A DNA stretch of 30,894 bases from Pseudophaeomoniella oleicola (lineage: Eukaryota; Ascomycota; Eurotiomycetes; Phaeomoniellales; Phaeomoniellaceae), in the NCBI GenBank assembly GCA_003868215.1, contig QWDQ01000097.1:1-30894 (forward strand), read 5' to 3'. Numbering within the stretch: the stretch's first letter is position 1; each line of letters starts with the position of its first letter. The notes beneath the pieces are model-generated. The model had not been told where the DNA came from, searched no databases, and saw nothing but the letters and a program-made list of their open reading frames with translations. The translations under genes were made by a program, and so were the position numbers. Positions 7,315 through 18,404 of this stretch are shown in pieces.

Positions 7315-7396
7315 TATCCGAGGAACGGATCGAACGTTCATGATACCAATCAACAAAACTTAAGTTTGTCCTGTCTACCAATTCCAGCACTCGGAT
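7315..7396 (-). tRNA. trnL: tRNA-Leu (TAA)
   Basis: Type II tRNA. The acceptor is ATCCGAG/CTCGGAT, the anticodon stem ACAAA/TTTGT and the loop CTTAAGT, giving TAA for UUR leucine codons. It is the last tRNA of the Thr-Glu-Val-Met-Met-Leu run before orf411. Confidence 0.95.
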
Positions 7397-7398
7397 GT

Positions 7399-7471
7399 TA
7401 AGGCCAAAGTGATTCGAACACTCATCTAAGCCGTCATGAGCAGCTGGCTCTACCAATTAAGCTATAGCCTT
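7399..7471 (-). tRNA. trnM: tRNA-Met (CAT), second copy
   Basis: The acceptor is AAGGCTA/TGGCCTT, the anticodon stem AGCTG/CGGCT and the loop CTCATGA, giving CAT. It is one of three CAT tRNAs; which is the initiator was not resolved. Confidence 0.92.
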
Positions 7472-7544
7472 TTGCGGCCTAAGGGGTCGAACCTCAATCA
7501 CTAGGTCATGAGCCTAGTATGCTAACCAATTACACCATACCGCA
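7472..7544 (-). tRNA. trnM: tRNA-Met (CAT), third copy
   Basis: The anticodon stem is CTAGG/CCTAG with loop CTCATGA, giving CAT. The first pair is T-A and the inner acceptor pairs are weak, features that often mark fungal mitochondrial initiator tRNA, though this is tentative. It abuts the neighbouring tRNA-Met with no gap. Confidence 0.9.
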
Positions 7545-7583
7545 TATCTAACAATTAAACTATAAATATAGTAAAAATATTAA

Positions 7584-7655
7584 TGAGAAATAAGTGATTT
7601 GAACACCTGACTATCCGTGTGTAAAACGACCGCTCTACCGCTGAGCTAATTTCCC
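7584..7655 (-). tRNA. trnV: tRNA-Val (TAC)
   Basis: The acceptor is GGGAAAT/ATTTCTC, the anticodon loop TTTACAC gives TAC, and it has a standard D arm (AGCTC/GAGC). Confidence 0.93.
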
Positions 7656-7668
7656 ATGCTGGCTATAC

Positions 7669-7741
7669 AACCCAGAAGAGATTTGAACTCTTGAATGTAA
7701 CAGTGAAAATGTTATGTCTTAACCGTACTTGACAACTGGGT
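7669..7741 (-). tRNA. trnE: tRNA-Glu (TTC)
   Basis: The acceptor is ACCCAG/CTGGGT, the anticodon stem TAACA/TGTTA and the loop TTTTCAC, giving TTC. Confidence 0.94.
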
Positions 7742-7746
7742 CTTTT

Positions 7747-7817
7747 AGCCCATTGCAAGTATCGCACTTACGTAAACCGATTACAAAACGGCTGCATTAC
7801 TTTTATGCTAAACGGGC
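7747..7817 (-). tRNA. trnT: tRNA-Thr (TGT)
   Basis: The acceptor is GCCCGTT/AATGGGC, the anticodon stem GCCGT/TCGGT and the loop TTTGTAA, giving TGT. It is the first tRNA downstream of rrnL, as in most Pezizomycotina. Confidence 0.94.
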
Positions 7818-8369
7818 TTTACACTTATTATATTTATATATAGTTATATATAGTAATTTATAAAATTAGTACTTTATGTTTAAAAAAATTAAAATTCTTA
7901 CAACTAAAGCCTATATATATATATATTTTAAATATATATATTCGTAATGTTTTTTTACGAATAAAAAAGTATCCTAAAGAAAACTTTGCACTTTATATGC
8001 TTTCAGTACTTATTTTTAACTGACGTAGCTTTCCTGCCGTGCTTATCTTTATTCCAATATTTTAGTGAAAATATTGGTATTAAATATATATATAATATTA
8101 TTTAATATATTAGATAAACAACAAGTAAACCATAGGTCAACATACCCAGTTCCTTTCGTACAAGGGGGCTATCTTTAATTTACTTTATCTCCCTCTAGAA
8201 GATAGAAACCATACTGTCTCACGACGTATTAAACCCAGCTCGTGTAGCTCTTTAACCGACGAACAGTCGGACCCTTCATGATTCCTGCGTTCATGTGGAT
8301 GAGCTAAGCCGACATCGAGGTGCCAAACCGCGCACTCAATTTGTACTCTCTTGCGCACATTAGCCTGTT

Positions 8370-9966
8370 CAATTTTTGTTAACATAAAAGATTTTCTTTT
8401 ATTTCCATTTTTCTTAAAATGGTTCAGACTATTTATTCTTCTATTTTTATTGAAAACTGATATTATGTATTTAATTATTTTAATTAGTATCCACTAACTC
8501 ATCCTTTTAAACCAAATGATCCTATACGTGTTTTAGAATTTAATTTTGTATATTGTAAATTTGATCTTAAATTTCCTTTTAATATTACAGATGATAAACC
8601 TAAAGAAGATGAATCTAGATTTATCAAATTTCCTTTATATCTTAATTTTGACATTGATCTAGAGGCAGTATAACGTTTTGTTAATCTTCCTTTCGCTTTT
8701 AATCTAACACCTGTTACTATTTTGTATTTAGTTAAGCTTATTACTGTATTTTTTAAATTCTGTTTATTTTTACATGTATTTCTTAATATTAATTCACTTA
8801 TAGGATCTAAATAATTACCTTTTATTTTATTTTTTTTCATAGGTTTATATTTTAATATTTTACTAATTTTTTTTATTTTTGATATAAATATTAGTTGATT
8901 TAATCTATTAATTAATTGTCTTCTATTTCTTCTTATTTTTAATAATATAGATTCTGTAAATATATCACTATTTAAATAAAAATATTTTAAATTTATAATA
9001 TCAAATTGTATATTTTTATTATATACTTTTTTTAAAAGTGTACTTAAATAACTTAAATAATTATAATTAAATTTACATTTATTTATGTAAATTAATTGTT
9101 TATATAAAAAGTATTTTTTATACTTTTTAATAACTATTTTAAAAAGTTTTTTACTTAAATTTTTATCATAAATTTTAATATATAAACTTTGATATTTATT
9201 ATATAATAATTCATTATTTTCATTTTTTATCTTTTCAAATACTATTGATCTATTTTTTTCTATTTGATCTTTGTAAATTTGTATATTGTTTTTTAATAAT
9301 AATAAACTTGGAATTATTTCCTTGTTTATATAAGCTAGAAAATTTTGTTTCATAATATAAGTATAATTAATTTTTTGTCTATTATAAACATAGATAGTAA
9401 TAATAACTTTATTATTAGTATGTTTAAATATCCCATTACTTACATAGATTTTATTAGAAGATAATTTTTTAAATCTTTTCTGCATAGAAAATCCTTTTAT
9501 TTTTTTTTCTAATATTATATTATATAAATTAAAATAACTTTTAATTAATTTAATAGAAATTTTTTTAACTTCTGGTATTAAACTTAAATAGTTTTTATTA
9601 AAAGTATAAATACTATTATCTCATTCTCTAGTAGAAGGAGGAAAATTTTTAATAGTAGGTTTATTATTATTTTTCTTTATATAATCAGGTTTCAGCTGAA
9701 AAGACACTATATTTTTTTTAATATAATTTTTATATAAATTTAACATAATAAAAAATAAAATATATAACTAAATCTAGTTATATAAAATATGTTCAATAAA
9801 TAAATATGAACATTAACACATAAAAAAATAGAAGCTGGATTAAAAGATATAATAGTATATCATTAGTCGTTTAACGTACTTTAATAAAGTTTCGCTTCAA
9901 ATTAACTAAAAAAGTTATTTTTGAAATTAATCCAGAATATACCAAAATATGGAGGGACTAACATTA
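8370..9966 (-). other. Group I intron in rrnL (site L2449) hosting rps3
   Basis: The 1597-base intron interrupts the peptidyl-transferase loop between ACGCTAGGGAT and AACAGGCTAATG. The 5' exon ends in T and the intron ends in G, as group I introns do. Core-like elements are visible: AAACGACTAA near 9870 (P7 5' side, R element) and ATAGTCTGAACC near 8430 (S element, P7 3' side). Most of the length is the rps3 frame. This intron position with an rps3 ORF is characteristic of Pezizomycotina. It is the only intron I see in the genome. Confidence 0.9.
8484..9746 (-). CDS. rps3: Ribosomal protein S3, intron-encoded
   Basis: This is the small-subunit protein uS3 of the mitochondrial ribosome. The frame has 420 codons under code 4. 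It begins MLNLYKNYIKKNIVSFQLKP and includes a TGA-Trp in PPSTREWDNSIYTFN, a block typical of intron-encoded fungal rps3. The C terminus (GVRLKAKGRLTKRYTASRS, FGLKGWVSGY) matches the conserved uS3 RNA-binding tail; the terminal Trp is TGA. The protein is very rich in Lys, Asn and Ile, as is normal here. The start is the first ATG giving the full N terminus. It lies wholly inside the L2449 intron. The length of 420 aa is in the usual range of about 400-500. Confidence 0.93.
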
Positions 9967-12467
9967 ATCCCTAGCGTAACTTTTTCATAACCCAAGACCT
10001 TTCCTTACTGTGTCTTGTGATCATATGCCCCGCTTACGCGACTGATGGACTTGTATGTCTAACAGTAAAGCAAGATTAAGCCATTAAACTTTGAAAGTAA
10101 ATATAATTATCATAAATATAAAAATAAAATTTTATATTTAAAACTATAAACTTTTTATAAATAAAAGTTTATTTTACATCTATTTTCCATATAGTAAAAA
10201 TCTTACTTAAAAAAAAAATTAATTAAATTTAATTAAATAATAACTGAATATACAAATAATGCATATACCAAATTAAACATATAAAAATATAATACAATAT
10301 AATAATAATTATACTATAATATATTAGCATAAAAATAAATGCAATTTTACATATAGAAATTTGGACATACCCAGGTACTTTTTATGGGATCTGTGCCCCG
10401 CATAAACTGTCTTCCAAACACGTAATTAAAATAGAGTAATTAAAGGTGTTACAATTGTGTAAATACTACCTTATACACTAAAAATACTCTTATTTTAACT
10501 AAGAATGGTAACAGTAAAGCTGCATAGGGTCTTCTCGTCTATCTAGAGGTAAACTGTATCTGCACAGTTATTCCAATTTCACTGAGCCAATCATCGAGAC
10601 AGCTGTTGTATCGTTACATCATTCATGCAAGACCGCATTTAACGGCCAGGGTATTCCGCTACCTTAGGACCCTTATCGGTAAGGCCGCCGTTTATCGGGG
10701 TTTTCTTTAAAGCCTAACTATATTAATATATTAAGCCTTTATGTTACCCAGCCGACACGGGGCAGATTTCACACTCAATATATAGATTCACATCTTAGCA
10801 GAGTGCTTTGTTTTAATTAAACAGTCGTACAACACTATTTTATGTTTCCTAATTTATTTAAATTTATCAATATGTTTAAATAAATTGGCCCACCTTATCC
10901 CGAAGTTACGTGAGTCAATTTGCCGAGTTCCTTAATGATTGATTACTCAAACGCCTTTGTATTCTCTACTTGCTTACTTGTGGTAGTTATCTCGAGGTAC
11001 GGTAATTTATTTAGACAATCGTCTTCAGACTTCCTCTGTAGTCTGGCTTATGATTTTCCTGAACTTTTTTCACTGTAATAGACTTCTAGGTACCTTAAAT
11101 ATAAGCCTAAGGAAAATACCTATACTTCCTATTTAAAAAGTTGTTTCATAAGCATTTCTCATCGCACAAATCTAATTAGCCTGGATCCCTTACTTTAGAG
11201 TCTCAACTTTGGTTTATTAGGCCTCCGCCGGCTTAGAGTAAACTAAGTCCAGTTCACCATAATGGTTTATGTTAGATAAGATTAACCTTTTTAGTCTTTC
11301 GCTTAGAGGCCGTATTAATTTGGATACCATAAGCTTAAGGCGAGCATTTTTATGCTTTTTCGTTACTCATGTCAGCATTATCTCTTGGATTATAATGTAG
11401 TGTTTTTTATTTTTATAAAAAATAAATCTTATATTTATCCAATGTTCTGCTACCTTATTTATATTTTTAATATAAATAAACAAGGTTTCGGTATATTATT
11501 TAGATCCGTTAAATTTTCGGCGTAGTTTTCTTTAAATATAATCAGTGCTCTGTTACGAGGTCTTCAAAAAATGGCCGCTTCTAAGCCTATTTCCTGATTG
11601 TTTACAAAAATACGTCCTTTATTTCACTTAATAATAATTTTGGAACCTTATTAACTCTTGTTCAGGGCTGTTTCCCTTTAGACATACAACCTTATCGTAC
11701 TATGTCCGATTATTTAAAATTCATCTTAACCCTTCCGAGATCAAATACTCTCCGATAAAATCTTCACGATCCCCCGATATATACAAATATATTGTTCGAG
11801 ATCACAGTTCTGTACCTGCTAAGATGTTATTTAAATTACCTACTAATATAGGTTTCGCAGAAAACCAGCTATGCTAGTCAGTTTTGTCTTTCACTTACTT
11901 ACCATTATTCCTCGGATATCTATACAACGATAACCCGTTCGGACTTTTATAATCCTGATAATAGTAAGATCACTAGCCTTCGGGTCTAATTTTAGATACT
12001 CTCTCATTTTTTTATAATCGATTTATCTAGGTAACCTTGTTACTTGTATCTAATATTAACTTGCTGACCCATTATGCAAAAGGTATACTTTTAATTTTTG
12101 TTTTCAGTTTTATTGAAGTAGCCTTGTAAAACCACTATTTCATGTAATTCCCTCACGGTACTATTCGCTATCGCTTGTAATACTATATTTAGCTTTAGAG
12201 GAAGGTTCCCCTTTATTCAAACAGATTTTTTCCATTTTACTTTTAAGCTTTTCTACTTTCGTTCTCACTATTTATAGAATCTCGTTTGATTTATTTTCCT
12301 CTGGTTACTAAGATATTTCAATTCTCCAGGTTTGTTACTTAATTTCTCTAAGTTTTGTTGCACTTTAGTTTACAGCTATCATTCCATAATAATTTCTTTA
12401 TATACTTATAATTATTTATTTATATATATTATTCTATATAATTTTTGTTAATACAATTATATATTGT

Positions 12468-12496
12468 TATAGGATATAATTAATAATATATTTTTT
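12468..12496 (-). promoter_or_regulatory. 29-bp element upstream of rrnL, shared with rrnS
   Basis: These 29 bases (starting TATAGGATATAATTAATAAT) are identical to 24052-24080, immediately upstream of the rrnS 5' end. Here they fall between the nad3 stop and rrnL. Exact conservation at just these two sites suggests a common rRNA promoter or 5' processing site. It does not match the yeast nonanucleotide promoter obviously. Confidence 0.6.
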
Positions 12497-12497
12497 T

Positions 12498-12890
12498 TTA
12501 TTTTTCATTAATTATTATTTTATCATAGTTAAACATTTGTTTACTATCTATTTTTAATGCATTTTTTCCTAACTCAAATGCAAATCCCAATGTTAATACT
12601 GAAAAGAATATTAACATTAAGATTAATCCATATAATCCATTAGTATATGCACTAACTATATATGGATATACTAATAAAATTTCTAAATCAAATAATAAGA
12701 ATAATAATGCAAAAATAAAAAAAGATATACTGAATTGAGTTCTATTTTGACCTAAAAATGAATGAAATCCACATTCAAATGTACTATCTTTTTCTAAATA
12801 AGGGTTATGTACTGCAAATATGAAATTTATAACTAATAATAAAGCAGCTACAACTGGTACTATTATTAAAAATAATGTAAAACTTTCCAT
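12498..12890 (-). CDS. nad3: NADH dehydrogenase subunit 3
   Basis: This membrane subunit of complex I (130 aa) is homologous to NuoA. It shows the family signature DSTFECGFHSFLGQNRTQFS, including the Cys of the loop involved in the active/deactive transition. It has three hydrophobic helices and the conserved LFLLFDLEILLVYP segment. The length is normal. It follows nad2 after a 217-base spacer containing two small hairpins, and precedes rrnL. Confidence 0.97.
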   Translation of the reverse strand: MESFTLFLIIVPVVAALLLVINFIFAVHNPYLEKDSTFECGFHSFLGQNRTQFSISFFIFALLFLLFDLEILLVYPYIVSAYTNGLYGLILMLIFFSVLTLGFAFELGKNALKIDSKQMFNYDKIIINEK

Positions 12891-12929
12891 TTTTATTATT
12901 TATTTTTAATGTCTTGATTTTTAATCAAG

Positions 12930-12966
12930 TTCTTCCTTTAACAAGGAAATTTTTTTTTACTACTTT
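12930..12966 (-). promoter_or_regulatory. TTCTTCC...ACTACTTT element, copy 2, before nad3
   Basis: The motif starts TTCTTCCTTTAACAAGGAA, which can form a six-pair hairpin, and ends TTTACTACTTT. It stands 40 bases before the nad3 ATG. A second hairpin (CTTGATT, a TTT loop, AATCAAG, 12913-12929) lies between it and the start codon. Confidence 0.5.
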
Positions 12967-13107
12967 ATTTAAAAATTACTTTGGCTATTAATAAATTTAG
13001 ATTTACGTTATTTTATTTTAAAATAACCAAATTTATAAAGGATATAGTTAAATATTTAACAGTTTTATCCTAATTAAATTAATACAGGTTATAATTTTTA
13101 TGTTTAT

Positions 13108-14730
13108 TTATCAATTATCTGTAAAAGATATAATTGATAAATTATTAGCTAAATATAACAATTCATTAGGTGTTAAAATAAATAGTATTATAGATAAAGT
13201 TAATAAAGATATAGGTATACTTAAATAACTAGATAATGTAATATTTAAATTAACTTCTTCTCTAGTTATGTTATCAAAAGCAAGATAATCATTTTTATCA
13301 AAAAACATAGTTTTTATTATACCTAAGTAATATACAGCACCTATAACACTAGTTAAAATAGCAATTAAAACTAAGAAAATGAAACCATTTTCTAAAGCAG
13401 AAGAAAATACCATTAATTTAGCAAAGAATCCTACAAAAGGAGGTATACCCGCAAATGATAACATAACTACTGATAAACTTATAGCTAGTGTAGGATTAAT
13501 ATAAAAATAACCTTTAATTTGACTTATAAGTTGTATAGGTGAATTATTTTTATCTTTTAATTTAGTAAAAACTAAATTATCATTAGCATATAAATAAAGA
13601 CTATAACCTATAGCTATTAATATCATAAATCCATTAATATTTGTAATAGTATATTGAATTAAATAAAATATAAATGCTTTACTAGATTCTATACTATTAA
13701 CACCTAAAGCTAATAATATAAATCCTACATGAGAAATAGTACTATATGCGAATAATCTTTTTATTCTTGTTTGTGTTAAACCTAAAATTGTTCCTATTAT
13801 TAAAGATAATAAACAACTTATTAGTATTCCTGTTGTTCAATCAAATGTAGTTTTTGTTAATGTATCACTTGTATAGTGAACCATATCTAACATTAAAATT
13901 AATATAGATACTTTTGCCATATTTGCTACAAATGTTGTTACTATTGTAGGTATTCCATCATATACATCTGGTGATCAGAAATGGAAAGGTGCTGCTGCTA
14001 TTTTAAATAATAAACCTACGGATATTATTAATAAAGAATATGTTATATATTCTGATCTATATCATAAACTTACAAATTCATAATTTGTAGTTAAATTAGT
14101 TAATACATAAAAACTATCTAAGCTTGTTATACCTGTATTTACATATATAAAAACTATACCTAATAATATAAAACATGAGGATAATCCTCCTAATAAAAAA
14201 TAAGTTAAACCTGATGAAGTTGCTGATTCTGAATCTCTATATATTACAGATAATATATATAAACCATAACTTTGTAATTCTATACATAAGAATACTGAAA
14301 CAAAATCATTACATGATATTAATAATGAGGCACCTAATACTACAAATAATATAATTAATGCATATTCTATTATCGTATATTGTTCTGCCATTTTATTTAT
14401 TATTAAACTTGTTATAGATGTTATGTTTCTTTTTTCATCTTGTCCCGATTTTGTATCTAATTTTCTGGGATAAAAACCTGTCAATAGTAATATTATTAAA
14501 CTTGCTATAAATATAAATATTTGAAATGTATGTGTTATAGAACTAGCTATAAATAAACCATTATATAAACCTAAACCTTTTTCTAAATATGTTATATAAA
14601 AGCTTATATATGAAGATATAACACTATACATTAATATATAAATAGCAACTCTAGAATATAAAATAGATACATCTTTTCTTATTGTCAGACCATTTGATAA
14701 TAATAATAATAATAAACTTATTAAAAGCAT
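13108..14730 (-). CDS. nad2: NADH dehydrogenase subunit 2
   Basis: This is an antiporter-like membrane subunit of complex I, 540 codons under code 4. It begins [16 protein letters not shown] and carries nad2 blocks such as [31 protein letters not shown] with a TGA-Trp, and [15 protein letters not shown]. It ends FTDNW with TGA-Trp then TAA. The length is typical. It sits upstream of nad3, as in most filamentous ascomycetes, and 37 bases after the cox3-side accessory ORF. Confidence 0.97.
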
Positions 14731-14766
14731 TTGTTGTTTTTATAAAAAGTAAAATTTAAGGTGATA

Positions 14767-15645
14767 TTAGTTAAGTCAATATGTTCTTACTAGATAATCA
14801 AATTCCTCTAAAAAATCAGATAATCAATTTTCAATTTCTACTCTAGTTAATCTGTGATCTACAGAATATAAATGTCTATATATATAATATGCTTCTTGCA
14901 CTACAGCTGTCATTGAGTAAGTACCAGTTCTAATATAATGATGATATATAGATTCTAATCCATAATCAGGATTATGGACTCCACCAAGACCAACATTCTC
15001 CATAAAATATATTAAATGAGGACTTAGTTCTATTGGTCTATTTTCATAATTTAAATCTACATTAAAGGTTTCTTGTATATAATCGATATATTCTTCTTCA
15101 TCAGCAACCATCTCACCATATTGCATATACTGAGATCTTAATTCACTAACCGAATCTAGAAATTGTAACAATTGACCTTCATAAGTAATATCAGGCATAT
15201 TATATTGATCAGGTACCAATAAATATTGGTAATCTAATTGAAAACCTACTAATGCAAGTCGAAGATGATCGATTCAAAGTCTTGTTGTATTATAAACAAG
15301 GTTATTAGCAAATTCAACCCTCTCTGTTATCATACCTCCAAGAGTTAATAAGTGATCATCTAAAGAAGGACTATCTTCTATTAATTCGCTATTGCTTATA
15401 ATATGAGTATTTATGATATTTCACAACTCTGTTACTATATTATAAGCAACAATATTTACTTGAACATACGTAAGTATATTTAAAAGTGCGCTAGATATAT
15501 GACTAAAATCAAGTGAATTATTTGATATCAAACCATTTAAGTGACATGTATTTTCATTTAAAACATTAGTAATATCTATATCTATAAGAAATGTATGACC
15601 TGTAGCTAATACAATTACAAGATGTAAAAAATTTACACATTTTAA
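14767..15645 (-). CDS. Accessory ORF between cox3 and nad2, about 292 aa, start uncertain
   Basis: Under code 4 the frame is open through several TGA codons (TELWNIINTH, TTRLWIDHLR, EIENWLSDF) and ends VRTYWLN. It stays open upstream into the cox3 3' end, to an ATG at 15870 in a different frame from cox3. No ATG lies between the cox3 stop and about residue 110 (GGMITERVEF), so initiation may use TTA/ATT or overlap cox3; the start given is the first code-4 alternative after cox3. The N-terminal third is hydrophobic, while the rest is acidic and Tyr-rich with predicted helices (SELRSQYMQYGEMVADEEEY). No homing-endonuclease or polymerase motif was seen, and the family is not recognised. Confidence 0.55.
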
Positions 15646-15665
15646 ATTAGTATGTTTATTATTAT

Positions 15666-16478
15666 TTATCCTGCACCTCAATAATAAACTGAAATGTATA
15701 AAAATAACCATACAACATCTACGAAATGTCAATATAATATTCCTGATTCCAAACCCAGATGATGATTTTCTGTTAAGTGATAAGCAAATAACCGTCACAA
15801 ACCCACTGCTAAAAAAGCAGTACCTATAATAACATGTAAACCGTGAAAACCTGTTCCAAAGTAAAAACATGAAGCATAAGTACCATCTGTAATAGTAAAT
15901 GAGGAAACAGTATATTCTACACCTTGAAAAGCTGTAAATATAAGAGCTAAAATAACAGTAGATATTAATCCATATAAACTTCCTTTTCTATTACCCTGTA
16001 TTAAAGAATGATGTGCATATGTAACTGTCACACCTGATGATAATAATAAAACTGTATTTAATAAAGGTAATTCAAAAGGATTTATAGCATCTATACCTAA
16101 AGGTGGTCATTGTGCACCTAATTCTATTGTAGGTGATAAAGCACTATGAAAAAAGGCTCAGAAAATAGCAAGGAAGAATAATGCTTCTGATATTATAAAT
16201 AAACCTACACCCATATTTATACCTCTTTGTACAGCTAAAGTATGATTACCTGAAAATGTACCTTCTGATATTATATCTCTAAATCAGAATGACATACTTA
16301 ATATAACAGCTAATAAAGAGATATATAAACTATTAAGTGCATAGCTAAAACTTTGAAATGATAATACTGCATTTAATGTAAGAGATAATAAAGCAAGACT
16401 TGTATACATTGGTCATGGTGAAGGAGAAACTAAATGAAAAGGATGAGATTGAAAATTTCTTCTTATTTCTTGTGTCAT
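15666..16478 (-). CDS. cox3: Cytochrome c oxidase subunit 3
   Basis: Core membrane subunit of complex IV, 270 aa with seven helices. It begins [20 protein letters not shown] and has the family blocks [38 protein letters not shown] with its conserved Glu, [16 protein letters not shown] and the terminal [20 protein letters not shown]. Trp residues are mostly TGA. The length is normal. It lies 64 bases downstream of nad4. An accessory ORF in another frame begins near or inside its 3' end. Confidence 0.97.
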
Positions 16479-16542
16479 AAAATTATTGCATAAATATATT
16501 AATTAAAGACTCGTATTTTATTAAAAAGGGAGAAGGGAGAAA

Positions 16543-18027
16543 TTAGTTGCTATTATAAGTATATAATAAACAACTTGCAGGATAATGTAAAGTGTCTAAA
16601 ATAACAGAAGGATATATTCCAAAGAATATAGTAGCTAGTGTTAATATTATTAACATAAAGAATTCTCTTTTATTTAAATCTGGTATATATTTGTCTCAAA
16701 ACATATCAAAATATGAACCAGCAAAAGCTATACGATTAAACATATAAATAGTATAAGCAGCAGAAAATATTATTGAAAGAGATGCTATAACACCTGCTAT
16801 AGGTAATCTTTCAAATACACCATAGATAGACATAAATTCACCTATAAAGTTAAGTGTAAGAGGTACACCACAATTACCTAAACATAATAAGAAAAATAAT
16901 ATAGAAAATATAGGCATTATTTGTGTCATACCTCTATAATATGATATTAATCTTGTGTGTGATCTATCATATAATACACCTCCTGCACATATAAATAAAC
17001 CTGATGATACAAAACCATGAGCTAAACCTAAAGTTATTCCTCCTTGTATTCCTTGTAATACATTACTAAATACTGCTATAAAATATACAGCAGCGTGTGA
17101 TACTGAAGAATAAGCTATTAATTCTTTTATATCAATTGTTCTTAATGTACTTAAACTTGCATATATTATAGTTAAAACTCCTATAAGAAATACTAAGTAT
17201 GTTAATATCATAAAGGCTTTAGGTAATAAAGGTAATATTAATCTTAATACACCATATAAACTAAGTTTTAAAACTATAGCTGCTAATATAATACTACCTG
17301 ATAATGGTGATTCTACATGTGCTTTTAATAATCAACTATTTAAATATATTATTGGCGTTTTTACGGCAAATGCTACTAATATACCTAAAAATAAAAATAT
17401 TTGTGTTGTATATACAAAATTAGATTTTGATAATACTTCAAAATCTGTTGTACCTGTTAATGAAAACATTGTTATAATAGATAAAAGCATAAATAATGAT
17501 CCTAATAATGTATACAAAAAAAAGTAAAAACTTGCTCTTACTTTATCTTTTGAACCTAATATTCCTATTAATATAAATAATGGAGCTAATATACTTTCAA
17601 AAAATATATAAAATAATAATATATCTAATACTACAAATACTAATAATAATAATGATTCTAATAGTAAAATTATTATTACAAATGATATTACATTATCTTT
17701 TACAGATTTCCAATTAGATATTATAGCTATTGGCATTATAATTGTTGTTAATATTACAAAATAGATGGACAATCCATCTAAACCTAAAAAAAAATCATAA
17801 TTATTTATTTCATATCTTTCTTGTATAAATTGATATTGTTTTCCACTAAAATCGTATAATATATATATTATTAAACTTACAACAAGGTTCAGCAAGGTAA
17901 AACCTAATCCTATTGATTTTATTATCTCTACGTTTATTTTTTTCTTACCTTTTACTGCAAAACTTGAAATTGAACCTAATACTGTTAGGATTCCCAAAAA
18001 AGGAATTAATATTAAAGATGTTAACAT
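16543..18027 (-). CDS. nad4: NADH dehydrogenase subunit 4
   Basis: Antiporter-like membrane subunit of complex I, 494 aa under code 4. It begins MLTSLILIPFLGILTVLGSI. Typical blocks are visible: FFLGLDGLSIYFVILTT, ESILAPLFILIGILG with the conserved Glu, KTPIIYLNSW, AYSSVSHAAVYF and GLAHGFVSSGLF. It ends LLYTYNSN before TAA. The length is normal. Its leader (18036-18092) has been copied in front of orf411. Confidence 0.97.
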
Positions 18028-18035
18028 TCTTTATA

Positions 18036-18092
18036 TTATTTTTAAATTTTCTTACCTGTATTTTAACCTTATTTATCAATAAGGTCTTTATT
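18036..18092 (-). promoter_or_regulatory. nad4 leader, duplicated before orf411
   Basis: This 57-bp block ends 8 bases before the nad4 ATG and is identical to 7001-7057. It contains the hairpin ACCTTATT/AATAAGGT. It is presumably the parental copy. Confidence 0.85.
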
Positions 18093-18221
18093 AGATAATA
18101 AGGTCTTTATATAATTATTATCCGTTTTCTGATTATTATAATATAATATTAATTGATTCCGAACCTTTTTTTATTTTTATTGATATAATATTTATATCAG
18201 GCGAATTTGAATGTTTATTTG

Positions 18222-18248
18222 CGTGCTTTGCATGCGAAGCAAAGCACG
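18222..18248. repeat. GC-rich hairpin, 10-bp perfect stem
   Basis: CGTGCTTTGC and its reverse complement GCAAAGCACG flank a 7-base loop (ATGCGAA). This is far more GC-rich than the surrounding spacer and resembles the mobile GC clusters or double-hairpin elements known in some fungal mtDNAs. No second copy was found in this genome. Confidence 0.85.
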
Positions 18249-18404
18249 ATGGCTGTTACACCGGCTTACTTAAAACCAAATTTATTCTATTTAATAATAA
18301 ATGGTTTAAAAATAAATATAGTTAAATCTGTTAAATAATGAGATATACCTAAATAATTATATATTTCCTTAGTTATATAGCCTCATTAATTAGAATATTT
18401 TGTA

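Larger units (their letters stand above)
7960..12460 (-). rRNA. rrnL: Large subunit ribosomal RNA with one group I intron
   Basis: This is the large rRNA of the mitochondrial ribosome. Recognisable universal segments include the sarcin-ricin region (complement of TCCTTTCGTACAAGGG near 8150), the stretch containing GGTTTGGCACCTCGATGTCG near 8310 and the peptidyl-transferase region around 10520-10700 and 11850. The exons are about 9967-12460 and 7960-8369, split at the E. coli 2449-equivalent site (ACGCTAGGGAT / AACAGGCTAATG). AT-rich expansion segments lie at about 10085-10340. The ends are estimates: the 5' end is placed just after the 29-bp element shared with rrnS, the 3' end near the small hairpin at 7940-7962. 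Open frames within it are not genes apart from rps3. Confidence 0.93.

Noticed and set aside
7244-7456. Minus-strand open frame across tRNA-Met and tRNA-Leu
   Set aside because: It overlaps two well-folded tRNAs and has no independent support.
7818-7960. TATATA runs and a small hairpin after rrnL as a replication origin
   Set aside because: Such AT runs occur throughout the spacers; the hairpin is as likely to belong to the rrnL 3' end.
8185-8385. Minus-strand open frame with MLTKIEQANVRKRVQ
   Set aside because: It lies in the conserved 3' part of rrnL and simply reads rRNA sequence.
14767-15645. Homing endonuclease candidate after cox3
   Set aside because: No LAGLIDADG, GIY-YIG or HNH pattern is visible and the sequence is acidic and Tyr-rich.
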